DNA from: Pontibacter ramchanderi
Lineage (GTDB): Bacteria; Bacteroidota; Bacteroidia; Cytophagales; Hymenobacteraceae
Direction: 5' to 3'
Length of the DNA stretch: 64,000 nucleotides
NCBI RefSeq assembly: GCF_002846395.1
Contig: NZ_PJMU01000005.1
Coordinates: forward strand, 106,324-170,323
Both the position numbers and the translations under genes were made by a program. Shown one piece after another: positions 18,863 to 26,846 of this stretch (positions are counted from its first letter, which is position 1; every line of letters begins with the position of its first letter). The notes under the pieces are model-generated. The model searched no databases. It saw only the letters and a program-made list of their open reading frames with translations, and had not been told where the DNA came from.

Positions 18863-19813
18863 ATGGAAACAACGAACACCAAACCATACTACGCGGCAGG
18901 TATAGCAGCCTTCGTCATCTGGGGCTTTATTCCCTTCCCGCTCAAGGCGCTGGCCGACTACCCGAGCGGTCAGATCCTCTTCTTCCGGGTGGCCTTGTCT
19001 GTACTCCTGCTCTTGCTGATTACGGTGCTTTTCCGGCGCAAGAACCTGCTGCAAACCATTGCCCTGGTAAAAGCCTCCAAGCCGCGCGAGGCCCGCAGGT
19101 TCCTGCTCTTCACTTTTCTGGGCGGCTCGCTGCTTACCATCAACTGGCTCACGTTCATCTACGTTATCAACCACATCAACATCCAGACCGGCTCATTCTC
19201 ATACCTGCTCTGCCCCATCCTGACGGCTATGCTGGGCTTTGCGCTGCTCAAAGAAGAGTTGCGAACAAACCAGTGGGTGGCCATTGGGCTGAGTGCACTG
19301 AGCTGTGTGCTGATCGGGACAGGTGAATTGACGAGTCTGCTGTTCAGTTTGCTGATTGCGCTGAGCTATGCCTTTTACCTGATCACGCAGCGCATCCTCA
19401 AGGTATACGACAAGATCGTGCTGCTCACGCTGCAACTGTTGCTCGCTTTTGTGTTCATAGCCCCGTTTTACAGCCAGCTCAAAGGCAGCTCGGAGGTGGC
19501 GCTGGACGGGCATTTCTTTTTGATGACAGGTATACTGAGTGCCGTCTTTACGGTGCTGCCGCTGTTTCTCAACCTCTATGCCCTCAAGGAATTGACCTCC
19601 GGCACCATCGGCATCCTGATGTACATCAACCCGATCCTCAACTTTGTGGTGGCTTTTGTGTACTTCAACGAAGAGACCACGGCGGTGAAAGTGGCGGCTT
19701 ATGTACTGATCTTTATCTCAGTGATCATCTATAACATTAACCTGAAAGGACGCAAAAAGACGGGCGCCGGCCTGGTGATTCCGCCGGTTGGCACTACGGC
19801 GGTGGGTAAGTAG
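18863..19813 (+). CDS. EamA/DMT-family transporter, RarD-like
   Basis: A polytopic inner-membrane protein of 316 residues with about ten hydrophobic segments arranged as two EamA repeats. The N-terminus AAGIAAFVIWGFIPFPLKAL, NWLTFIYVINHINIQTGSFSYLLCPILTAMLG and the C-terminal LTSGTIGILMYINPILNFVVAFVYFNE match RarD, an exporter group of the drug/metabolite superfamily with unproven substrate. It stands alone with its own terminator and is divergent from murF-alr across a 158-base shared upstream region. Confidence 0.85.
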   Translation: METTNTKPYYAAGIAAFVIWGFIPFPLKALADYPSGQILFFRVALSVLLLLLITVLFRRKNLLQTIALVKASKPREARRFLLFTFLGGSLLTINWLTFIYVINHINIQTGSFSYLLCPILTAMLGFALLKEELRTNQWVAIGLSALSCVLIGTGELTSLLFSLLIALSYAFYLITQRILKVYDKIVLLTLQLLLAFVFIAPFYSQLKGSSEVALDGHFFLMTGILSAVFTVLPLFLNLYALKELTSGTIGILMYINPILNFVVAFVYFNEETTAVKVAAYVLIFISVIIYNINLKGRKKTGAGLVIPPVGTTAVGK

Positions 19814-19827
19814 CTTAGCCCACAACA

Positions 19828-19870
19828 GCAAGAGGCCATACCTGCTATGCGTACAGGTATGGCCTCTTGC
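19828..19870 (+). terminator. terminator whose stem contains the window's frequent motif
   Basis: A perfect 17-bp stem (19828-19844 / 19854-19870) with a 9-base loop lies 14 bases after the RarD-like stop. The loop-side end of the stem is CCATACCTG/CAGGTATGG, a variant of the motif frequent across the window. It probably serves the convergent lipoprotein gene as well. Confidence 0.85.
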
Positions 19871-19909
19871 TTCTTATCAGCTATTGTCTGCTGTAGCCTG
19901 GCTACAATT

Positions 19910-20221
19910 TTAACGTTGCTTCTTGGGGTTTCTTTGCTGCTCTTGCTTTTCCATTTCTGCCCGCTGGCGCGCCACAGAATCTACGTTAGAGGGCAGGTTG
20001 CCAAAGCGGTCGGCCTGCTCGCCTGTTACAGCCGTGTCGCCGATGGGGGCAGGGCGCGGACGGGTCAGGTTTTGCGCGGACTCGCTTTTGTTTGTGATAG
20101 CTTCGGCTGTGCTGGTGTCATCTACCGGGTCTGACTGAGGTCTTTCGCCACAGCTGGTGCCCAGCACCGCCACCAGGGCCAGAGCCAATCCTGTTATAAA
20201 AATATCTTTTAGCTTTTTCAT
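19910..20221 (-). CDS. small lipoprotein of unknown function
   Basis: A 103-residue protein starting at the ATG at 20221, where a clear signal peptide begins (MKKLKDIFITGLALAL) with lipobox LGTSC (Cys 24). A longer frame upstream has no signal and is not used. The mature part is low complexity and charged: Asp/Ser/Thr-rich, then RPRPAP, and a C-terminal Glu/Gln/Arg-rich helix (VARQRAEMEKQEQQRN). No domain is recognised. The next minus-strand gene upstream is the DUF5686 protein 92 bases away, so it could be co-transcribed. Confidence 0.72.
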   Translation of the reverse strand: MKKLKDIFITGLALALVAVLGTSCGERPQSDPVDDTSTAEAITNKSESAQNLTRPRPAPIGDTAVTGEQADRFGNLPSNVDSVARQRAEMEKQEQQRNPKKQR

Positions 20222-20312
20222 GTTCGTTTCTGAAATGGTTAGTTCATGTCCATTTTCTAACGTCCATCCGGTGCGTTTGGTTATGGTACCGCTTTCAGGC
20301 CAGATGAGTACC

Positions 20313-22898
20313 CTAAAAACCGAGCCCCACCCGCAGGCCGGAGTGCACTTTCTCCCGCTCCTGAAACGAGGTGAAGAAATCGACACGCAGCACTTTGAAG
20401 ATATGCTCTATACCGAGCCCCAACTCCAGGTAGTTAGCCGATTCGCGGGTGTTGAGGTAGTGCAGGCTCACCACTTCCTGCCACTTCAGTTTGCGGAACA
20501 GCGGTATTTTGTTGAACAGGAAACCATTGAAGTGATGCTCGTAATGCCCCTCCAGGTAGCGGCTGCTGGTGCTGTACCTATAGTAGTCGAGGAGTTGGAA
20601 GCCGGTGTAGACGCCCGCGAAAATGGTGCGGTTGCCGTTGAAGTGGCGGTAGTCCATCAGGCGCATGTTCTCCTTGCCCCAGAAGGTACCCCCCGTAAAA
20701 CTATACTCGCTGCTGCCGAGCAGGCCCAGACTGAAATCGTCGGAGATGCGTAAGGCCAGAGTCGCATACCTTACATCGCCGCCCAATGATTTGATGCCAC
20801 CCCGATAGCCAAGCGAGAATGTAGGCCAGCGCGAGCCGATGTTGATCTTGCGGTCGGGCCGGGAGATGTAGTTCATGCCCGGCCGGAAGGCAACGGTAAA
20901 GGCAGCCGTAAGGGCCTGATGCGGATCAAAGGAGGCGTCGGCCAGTTCGGCGTTTTCGGGCACGTTGGAGGTAAAACCGACACTGCCGCTTTCCCGGAAG
21001 GTATGGGTTGCGGTGTTCTCCAACGGCATCCGGTGACTATAGTCGAGCGAGGCGAGGAGGGTGACGCCGTTCAGTATTTCGGAGCGATAGTTCACGCGGG
21101 CGTAGTCGCGCTGGTAGAGCTTGAGGTAATTGCGCTCCATCAGCAAGGTATAAACCGTGTTTACAAACGGCGAAATGGGGTTGGTAGAGTTGATCTGGTC
21201 TACGAAGCGGCCTCCCTCCAGCGACACATTGCTTCGCTTGATGGGGTCGTAGGTATAGCTGAGACGCAGCCTGGCATTGAGCTTTTCGTTTGAGAAGCCG
21301 TAGCGGATGGTGGGCTCTATTTCGTAAAAGCGACGGTCCTCGAAGTTTTGCCGAAACTCCATCCCCACATTGGCCACCACTCCCTCCACAGTGTTGTACT
21401 GCAGTATGCTGGCCCCTCCCCTCAGGCTCACCAGCGGGTCGAAGCGGTAGAACCTACGCGCATAGGTATTGGAGTAGGTATAGCTCCGCATGAACAAATT
21501 GCCAATACTTGGTTTATTCCGGATGCGGTCTACGGAGTCTTTGTACACTTTGGATTCGCGGATCACCTCCAGGCTGTCCTTGCGCTCGTAGTCCAGCTGC
21601 TCTTCCTGAGTAAGCGGCACAGGCCGTATTTCGGCCCAGTAAGCGGAGTCACGCTGATTGGCCTCTTTCTCCACAACCAGCACTTCGCGGCTGAAGAGTT
21701 TTTCATCGTGTATGGCTAGCTGCTCTTCGGGAGTGACTTCTTGCGGTTTCACGACACGGGCGCGCTGCCTTCGTGCTGGCTTCACTTCTACTGCCACGGC
21801 ATCTTCCACCACCTCCGGCTCAGGCTCCACTACCGTTGGCGGACGGCTGTAGGCGGGTTGCACCCTGTAGTTAGAGTACACGCCGGTGGCATAGCCGCCT
21901 CCCTTAAAGCCAAGCCCCGACGCCTCGAACGTAAACCGCTGCGATACCGGCATCCATACGTGCTCCTGCACCGGCGCGTATACCTGCCGCACCCGAATGA
22001 AATCGACGAAATCAATGCCGGCGTTTTTTGTGAGCGTGAGGTCGGTGCTGTGGATGCGCCAGGAGCCGTCTACGATGTAGATGCTGCCCTGGAACACAGG
22101 ATCGTTCTTCCGACGGGGAATAACTTTGATCTTGTTGATGGTGCGGCCGTTTTCCTCGAACGTACCCTGGTACTCGAAGCGGTAAAAGAAAAGCGCGTTG
22201 TTAGCCAGCGGCGACACAAATCCCCGTTCACTCAGCCCTTCTACCCGCAGCAGGTTATCATAAAAGCTGATGTTCATCTCCGAAGCCTGGTTGAAGCTGA
22301 AGCCCTGCTTCTTACCGCTCACTTTAGACGAGATCACCCGTTCGCTCACTTTGTTCGGTTTCTTGAAATGCAGCTCCGACACCGACTCCGACAGGTATAC
22401 AATACCCGTATCGACATCGACCACCCGCACGCCCAGCACCTTGCCCGGCACTTTGTCCATACGGGCCACGCCTTTCATATACACGCGGGCGCTCCAGGCA
22501 TTCACTTCGTCGCGGTGGTATTTGCGCAGCCGGATGGCGTTGCGCATGATGGCGTAGGCGGGGTCCTCGTCGGCGGCCTTCACCACCACCTCTTTCAGGT
22601 TGAGCACTTCGGGCAGCAGTTGCACGTTCAGCTCCTGCGTGTCGTCTCCTATAGTTACGGTTTCGATGCGAGCCCTGTAGCCAACGTACTTGAACTCCAG
22701 GGTATAGGTGCCGGCCGGCAGTTGGAGCTGGAAATGGCCCTGGTCGTTGGAGGCGGTGCCGCTGGCCGTCTCTTTGATGTAGATGCTGGCAAAGGGCAGG
22801 CCCTGATTGTTTTCGTCAATGATGCGTCCGCGCAAGGTACCCGCCGCAGCAATGACCGGCAACAGGTATAGCAGGAAGAGCAGGAAGGCAGGGCGCAT
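20313..22898 (-). CDS. DUF5686 outer-membrane protein with carboxypeptidase-like domain
   Basis: An 861-residue envelope protein. After a signal peptide (LLYLLPVIAAAG) comes a CarboxypepD_reg-like domain (LRGRIIDENNQGLPFASIYIKET, ending with LNLKEVVVKA), then the DUF5686 region with DPAYAIMRNAIRLRKYHRDEVNAWSARVY and a long beta-rich part that looks like an outer-membrane barrel ending in GLRVGLGF. Near the middle is a Pro/Glu/Val-rich stretch (about residues 345-380). The family is common in Bacteroidetes and its function is unproven. I start at ATG 22898; a GTG at 22925 is less likely because the signal peptide follows the ATG. Confidence 0.85.
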   Translation of the reverse strand: MRPAFLLFLLYLLPVIAAAGTLRGRIIDENNQGLPFASIYIKETASGTASNDQGHFQLQLPAGTYTLEFKYVGYRARIETVTIGDDTQELNVQLLPEVLNLKEVVVKAADEDPAYAIMRNAIRLRKYHRDEVNAWSARVYMKGVARMDKVPGKVLGVRVVDVDTGIVYLSESVSELHFKKPNKVSERVISSKVSGKKQGFSFNQASEMNISFYDNLLRVEGLSERGFVSPLANNALFFYRFEYQGTFEENGRTINKIKVIPRRKNDPVFQGSIYIVDGSWRIHSTDLTLTKNAGIDFVDFIRVRQVYAPVQEHVWMPVSQRFTFEASGLGFKGGGYATGVYSNYRVQPAYSRPPTVVEPEPEVVEDAVAVEVKPARRQRARVVKPQEVTPEEQLAIHDEKLFSREVLVVEKEANQRDSAYWAEIRPVPLTQEEQLDYERKDSLEVIRESKVYKDSVDRIRNKPSIGNLFMRSYTYSNTYARRFYRFDPLVSLRGGASILQYNTVEGVVANVGMEFRQNFEDRRFYEIEPTIRYGFSNEKLNARLRLSYTYDPIKRSNVSLEGGRFVDQINSTNPISPFVNTVYTLLMERNYLKLYQRDYARVNYRSEILNGVTLLASLDYSHRMPLENTATHTFRESGSVGFTSNVPENAELADASFDPHQALTAAFTVAFRPGMNYISRPDRKINIGSRWPTFSLGYRGGIKSLGGDVRYATLALRISDDFSLGLLGSSEYSFTGGTFWGKENMRLMDYRHFNGNRTIFAGVYTGFQLLDYYRYSTSSRYLEGHYEHHFNGFLFNKIPLFRKLKWQEVVSLHYLNTRESANYLELGLGIEHIFKVLRVDFFTSFQEREKVHSGLRVGLGF

Positions 22899-23006
22899 GC
22901 TTTTGTTTCGGATGTTCGGTTTCACAATTTAACAAAAACGACAAAACCCTGCTTTTGTGTTTGGATTTTCGCGTTTTTTCAGCCCTTGGTATACCTGCCA
23001 GCCTGG

Positions 23007-23888
23007 CTATACCTGGGGCAGCTTTGTTTCGTGGGCCTCGATCTCGCGTTGCGACAGCCGGTTTTTGTAGCGCACATTCAGGATAACCCCCACCAGCACC
23101 AAGGCCATACCCAGGTAAGTGGCCAGCTCGAAGTGCTCGTCGAACAGGATGAAACCCAGCACCAGTGCGTAAATGATGCCGATGTAGTTCAGGTTCGCAA
23201 CTTTGGATATCTCCTCGGCCTGGTACGACATGGTCATATAATATTGCCCGAGCTGTGTGAGGATGCCAACCATGAGCAGGATAGCCCAGTCCCAGCCCTG
23301 CGGCTGCACCCAGGTGAAGATGGAAAACAGACCTGCGATCGGGAGCGCCACCAACGGGAAGTAGAACACGATAACCAGCGGATGCTCCCGGGTGTTGAGC
23401 CGGCGTATGGAGCTGTACGCCAAGGCGGAGAATACGGCACTGAGTACGCCCATCCAGACGTAGAAGGAATCGGCACTGGTGTCAAGCCCCTCGATGATGA
23501 TGATTCCCGCAAACGAAACCGCGAAGAACACCCATTGCCAGGGCTTTACTTTTTCCTTCACGATAAATACGCCCAGGATCGTGGTGAAAATTGGTGATAG
23601 GTACTGAATGGTGGCTGCGGTGGCCAGCGGAATATTTTGCAGGGTGGTGAAGAACAGCATGAGTGCAGCCGAGCCCGTGAGTCCGCGCGCAATCAGCAGG
23701 CCCTTGTTGTTCCCCCACACATTTACTTTTTTGCTGTGCAGGGCCACGTAGCTCATCGCCAGCGACACCAGCGAGCGAAACAAAATCACTTCGACGGCCG
23801 GTATATGCGGCACCAGTTTCACGCACACGTTCATGAGCGAGAAAAACAGCGTGGACAGCAGCATGTACCGGACTCCTTTTGAAAGCAT
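23007..23888 (-). CDS. DMT/EamA-family transporter
   Basis: An inner-membrane protein of 293 residues with ten predicted helices in two EamA halves: YMLLSTLFFSLMNVCVKL, LFFTTLQNIPLATAATIQYLSPIFTTILG, and in the second half SYQAEEISKVANLNYIGIIYALVLGFILFDE. The type is the S-adenosylmethionine/drug-metabolite exporter group; substrate unknown. I start at ATG 23888 because the first membrane helix begins just after it. A longer frame to 24005 adds 39 residues without membrane character. It is different in sequence from the RarD-like transporter at 18.9 kb. Confidence 0.83.
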   Translation of the reverse strand: MLSKGVRYMLLSTLFFSLMNVCVKLVPHIPAVEVILFRSLVSLAMSYVALHSKKVNVWGNNKGLLIARGLTGSAALMLFFTTLQNIPLATAATIQYLSPIFTTILGVFIVKEKVKPWQWVFFAVSFAGIIIIEGLDTSADSFYVWMGVLSAVFSALAYSSIRRLNTREHPLVIVFYFPLVALPIAGLFSIFTWVQPQGWDWAILLMVGILTQLGQYYMTMSYQAEEISKVANLNYIGIIYALVLGFILFDEHFELATYLGMALVLVGVILNVRYKNRLSQREIEAHETKLPQV

Positions 23889-24206
23889 AAACCAGATTTG
23901 TAGTTTGGATTTACAAAGGTGCGGCGAATTAAGTTTAGTTGCGCAGCCAAATTGTGGGATTGCTGTACTAAGCCGGATTGGGGTTTGTTCAGATAGCAAG
24001 GCCAACTTACCTTTTCCTGTTTAAGGCGTGAATCCTGTGGTAGCCTATTAACAGGTATAGTTTTCGGGTGTCTTTATACCTGTGCATGATTAATATCCCC
24101 CCACACTAAAGAAACCCACTTATCCCTATCTTTGACAAAGCAAACCCCCTTCCGCCGCAACTCTTAAGCGCCTATACTTGTTTTAAACAGGAGCAAAACG
24201 AACGAT
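23889..24206. other. intergenic region between divergent transporter and recX
   Basis: A 318-base divergent spacer. It holds an inverted pair of the frequent motif, ACAGGTATA (24051-24059) and TATACCTGT (24075-24083), a perfect 9-bp stem with a 15-base loop. A TATCTTTG sequence near 24127 could be a -7 box for recX, about 75 bases from its start, although no matching -33 TTTG is seen. Confidence 0.5.
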
Positions 24207-24689
24207 TTGGAACAGAAGAAGAAACAGAAAACCTATACCCCTAAAGAAGCCCTCATCAAGGCGGCAGCCTACTGTGCTTACCAGGAGCGCACGCAGCAGG
24301 AGGTGCGCACCAAGCTTTATACTTACGGACTGGAGCCGGATGATGTGGAAGAGATCATTGTGCGGTTGGGTCAGGAAAAGATGCTGGACGAAGAGCGTTA
24401 TGCGCAGGCCTATGTGCGCGGCAAGTATGGGCTTAAGAAATGGGGCCGGCGCAAGATCGTGCAGGGACTGAAGGCAAAAGGCATCTCCGACTACTGCATC
24501 AAGCAGGGCCTAAAAGAGATCGACTATGACGTATACGAGGAGAATCTACAGCAGCTCCTTGAGAAAAAGAACGCCACTGAAAAAGAAAAGAACCCCTTTG
24601 CACGCCGCCAGAAACTAACCTACTACCTGATGAGCAAAGGCTACGAAAGCGATCTGGTGCAGGAAGCGATTAAAAGTTTAGGAGTTTAG
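24207..24689 (+). CDS. recX: regulatory protein RecX
   Basis: A 160-residue helical protein that binds RecA filaments and modulates recombination. The three-helix tandem is recognisable: ALIKAAAYCAYQERTQQEVRTKLYTYGL, LDEERYAQAYVRGKYGLKKWGRRKIVQGLKAKGI and KLTYYLMSKGYESDLVQEAIK. The frame has no ATG. The only reasonable start is the TTG at 24207, since an in-frame stop lies at 24165. recA is not adjacent. Confidence 0.9.
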   Translation: MEQKKKQKTYTPKEALIKAAAYCAYQERTQQEVRTKLYTYGLEPDDVEEIIVRLGQEKMLDEERYAQAYVRGKYGLKKWGRRKIVQGLKAKGISDYCIKQGLKEIDYDVYEENLQQLLEKKNATEKEKNPFARRQKLTYYLMSKGYESDLVQEAIKSLGV

Positions 24690-24805
24690 GAGTTTGCGAG
24701 TTAAAGAGTTATTGGGGCTGTAGCGACATTATACCCTGCCTTCACTCGCCTCTGGCGAGTGTGCGCTATCTGGCTGCCCCTGGCCCCCTATCTTTATACC
24801 TTTAT

Positions 24806-24886
24806 TGTCATCTCGACAGAATGGAGAGATCTGGATCATTTCAAAGCTTGAACAACATTTCATATTTCTCCCTTTAGTCGAATGAG
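24806..24886. repeat. decayed GTCATCTCGAC palindrome, copy 2
   Basis: The left end TGTCATCTCGAC (24806-24817) and right end TTTAGTCGAATGA form an imperfect palindrome enclosing GGAGAGATCTGG and TTTCTCCC. The ends match copy 1 at 16002-16084. Confidence 0.65.
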
Positions 24887-24983
24887 AAAGATCTGCTTTT
24901 GTTGACTGCATTCAGCTGTGTCCTGCCCGAATCGTGCACCAGAATCTCCTCTTGGAAGCAGGGCTGGTTCATTTTAAGGAATT

Positions 24984-25108
24984 CTCCCCTTGAGGGGAGC
25001 GCAGCTCAATAGGGGTGTCAACCATTGGCTTTTTTGCGCTGAACTGACACCCCTATTGAGCTGCGCTCGCAAGTTTCGAACTCCCGTTCTCACTTGTCCT
25101 CAAGGGGA
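24984..25108. repeat. nested inverted repeat with a 28-base interruption
   Basis: A perfect 24-bp inverted repeat (24997-25020 / 25045-25068) with a 24-base spacer is flanked by outer arms TCCCCTTGAGGGGA and TCCTCAAGGGGA. The right outer arm is pushed away by about 28 bases (25069-25096), as if something was inserted. It is non-coding and MITE- or REP-like. Confidence 0.75.
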
Positions 25109-25203
25109 TAGTTTTTGGCAAAACTTAACAGCCTTGCTCTTGGGAGGGGCAGGTTAATAGTGTTCCTACAACCATTTTACCATCAACAATTTAGCAATTG
25201 ATA

Positions 25204-25839
25204 CTACCTACTCTTCGGCATTTCCGGGTTCTGAATCTGATACTTTGGCACCAGCACCACTTTGCGGCCGGTAATCTCCTCCAGAATCGGCTTCAGCACT
25301 TTCTCGGCGTTTACCTTCGTCTGGCGCAGTATACCTGATTCCAGGGCTGCATCCTTCACATTGGCCTCGGCGTAGCGGTAGCTTTCCTGCACCAGGTCGG
25401 CATCCTGAAAATAGGTATTTTCCTTCGACAGCACTTTTGATTTGCTATGATCTATCTTATAATAGCAAAGCTCGGGCTCCGGCATGCTGATCTGCACCAG
25501 CGAATCGCCTTGGAAGCGGATGTCCTGCTCGGTGAGTTTGGTAAAATCCAGACAGCCAACTGCCTCACCCGACACCACCAGCACTACCTTCGAGTTAGGC
25601 ACCCAGCGCGACACATCCTTTTCGTACTCCACCACATCCTTAAAATTGAAGCGCACCAGTTCCATTTTGCCGAGTTCTTCTACCGTGGTTAGGATGGTAT
25701 TGTGATTCACGATGACTTCGGGCTGTTTTTCGCCGGGGCCGAACGTGTCTTTTACCTGACGCCAGACAAACCAGCCAACCAGTAGCAGCAAAACAAAGGG
25801 GAGCAGACGGAATAAAAGTCGGATAAGGGGCGTGAGCAT
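25204..25839 (-). CDS. DUF4230 membrane-anchored protein
   Basis: A 211-residue protein with one N-terminal membrane helix (LLPFVLLLLVGWFVW) and a periplasmic or extracytoplasmic domain of the DUF4230 type: ILTTVEELGKMELVRFNFKDVVEYEK, VVLVVSGEAVGCLDFTKLTEQDI, ISMPEPELCYYKID and the C-terminal helix with ILEEITGRKVVLVPK. Function of the family is unknown. It stands 62 bases downstream of the PLP enzyme gene and could be co-transcribed with it. Confidence 0.85.
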   Translation of the reverse strand: MLTPLIRLLFRLLPFVLLLLVGWFVWRQVKDTFGPGEKQPEVIVNHNTILTTVEELGKMELVRFNFKDVVEYEKDVSRWVPNSKVVLVVSGEAVGCLDFTKLTEQDIRFQGDSLVQISMPEPELCYYKIDHSKSKVLSKENTYFQDADLVQESYRYAEANVKDAALESGILRQTKVNAEKVLKPILEEITGRKVVLVPKYQIQNPEMPKSR

Positions 25840-25901
25840 TTTATGTTTTTGTGATCGCTATTGTCTACACAGCAATTATGGTGCTAAAGTTCCTTCTATA
25901 C

Positions 25902-26801
25902 CTATACCACAATCCCTAACCGCTCCTTAAAACCGGCATTGCCCTGCAGCCCACCAGTATGTACGGCCACAATGCGACTGCCTCTTGGGAAGTAGCCCTG
26001 CCGGATGAGATCAACCAGTCCGAAGAACATTTTGCCGGTATAGACAGGCTCTAGTGGCAGTTGGTGCTCCTTCTGAAAATCGCGCATAAAGTCCAGCAGT
26101 TCCGGCTTCACTTTAGCATAGCCGCCGAAGTGGTAGTCAGTGATCAATTGCCAGTTGTGGTAGCGCTGGCCGTTGTATCTGTCGATCAGCTGCTCGATCT
26201 CTTCCTTCAGGAATTCGCCGCCTTTCAGCGCCAGGAAGCCCAGTACCTGTTTCTCTCCCTCCAGACCGGCAATGATACCGGAAATGGTGCCACCTGTACC
26301 GCTCGCGCAGCAGATGTAGTCGTAATCGATGGGAATGTCTGTCACAATTTCGGTACAACCTTTTACAGCCAGTGCATTGGTACCACCCTCCGGTATGATG
26401 TAAGGATTTCCAAACTGCTCTGCCAGTTGCACCAGGTATACGGGGTCGGACTTGTGCCGGTAGGCCTCCCGGGAAATGTAGTGCAGCTTCATACCTGCCG
26501 AGGAGGCAAAGCTGAGCGTGGGGTTGAGCGGCAGGTGCTCCTCGCCCCGGATGATGCCGATGGTGCGGAAGCCGAACTCCTCCCCTGCCGCCGCTACCGC
26601 CGCGATGTGGTTGGAGTAGGCGCCGCCAAAAGTCAGCAGCGTGCTGTGTTGCAGCCGTTTTGCCTGCTGCAGGTTATACTTCAGTTTGCGCCACTTATTG
26701 CCTGATATGGTGGGGTGTAGCAGGTCCTCCCGCTTCACCCAAAGCGTTATACCTTGCTCCTCCCAAAGCGGGCTGTGCAGCTGTTGCAGCGGTGCTTCCA
26801 T
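25902..26801 (-). CDS. PLP enzyme of the ACC deaminase / D-cysteine desulfhydrase family
   Basis: A 299-residue fold-type II PLP enzyme. It has WVKREDLLHPTISGNKWRKLKYNL, where the Lys of SGNK is the PLP lysine, TFGGAYSNHIAAVAAAG, PEGGTNALAVKGC and SGTGGTISGIIAGL for phosphate binding. Family members open 1-aminocyclopropane-1-carboxylate or release sulfide from D-cysteine. Which one this does cannot be told; most bacterial members of this length are D-cysteine desulfhydrase-like. I start at ATG 26801. An upstream TTG in frame at 26816 falls in the T-run of the preceding terminator. Confidence 0.88.
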   Translation of the reverse strand: MEAPLQQLHSPLWEEQGITLWVKREDLLHPTISGNKWRKLKYNLQQAKRLQHSTLLTFGGAYSNHIAAVAAAGEEFGFRTIGIIRGEEHLPLNPTLSFASSAGMKLHYISREAYRHKSDPVYLVQLAEQFGNPYIIPEGGTNALAVKGCTEIVTDIPIDYDYICCASGTGGTISGIIAGLEGEKQVLGFLALKGGEFLKEEIEQLIDRYNGQRYHNWQLITDYHFGGYAKVKPELLDFMRDFQKEHQLPLEPVYTGKMFFGLVDLIRQGYFPRGSRIVAVHTGGLQGNAGFKERLGIVV

Positions 26802-26815
26802 ACGTTTTAAAAACA

Positions 26816-26843
26816 AAGGCCCCGATTCTAAAACCGGGGCCTT
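26816..26843 (-). terminator. intrinsic terminator after the yfhO-like gene
   Basis: A 9-bp GC-rich stem (26816-26824 / 26835-26843) is followed on the minus strand by TTGTTTTTAAAA. It lies directly between the YfhO stop and the PLP enzyme start. Confidence 0.88.
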
Positions 26844-26846
26844 GAC

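Larger units (their letters stand above)
24690..25203. other. repeat-filled intergenic region after recX
   Basis: About 510 bases with no gene. From left to right: a low-complexity TTAGGAGTTTGCGAGTTAAAG run (24678-24710), the second GTCATCTCGAC palindrome (24806-24886), a nested inverted repeat (24984-25108), and a fragment CTCTTGGGAGGGGCAGG (25137-25153) that also occurs at 52806-52822. Confidence 0.75.

Noticed and set aside
21741..22871. 376-residue plus-strand frame opposite the DUF5686 gene
   Set aside because: The minus-strand protein has a signal peptide and known domains; the plus frame has His/Val-rich shadow composition only.
24690..25203. Possible CRISPR array because of several repeats
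   Set aside because: The repeats are palindromic elements of different sequence, without regular spacers or cas genes.
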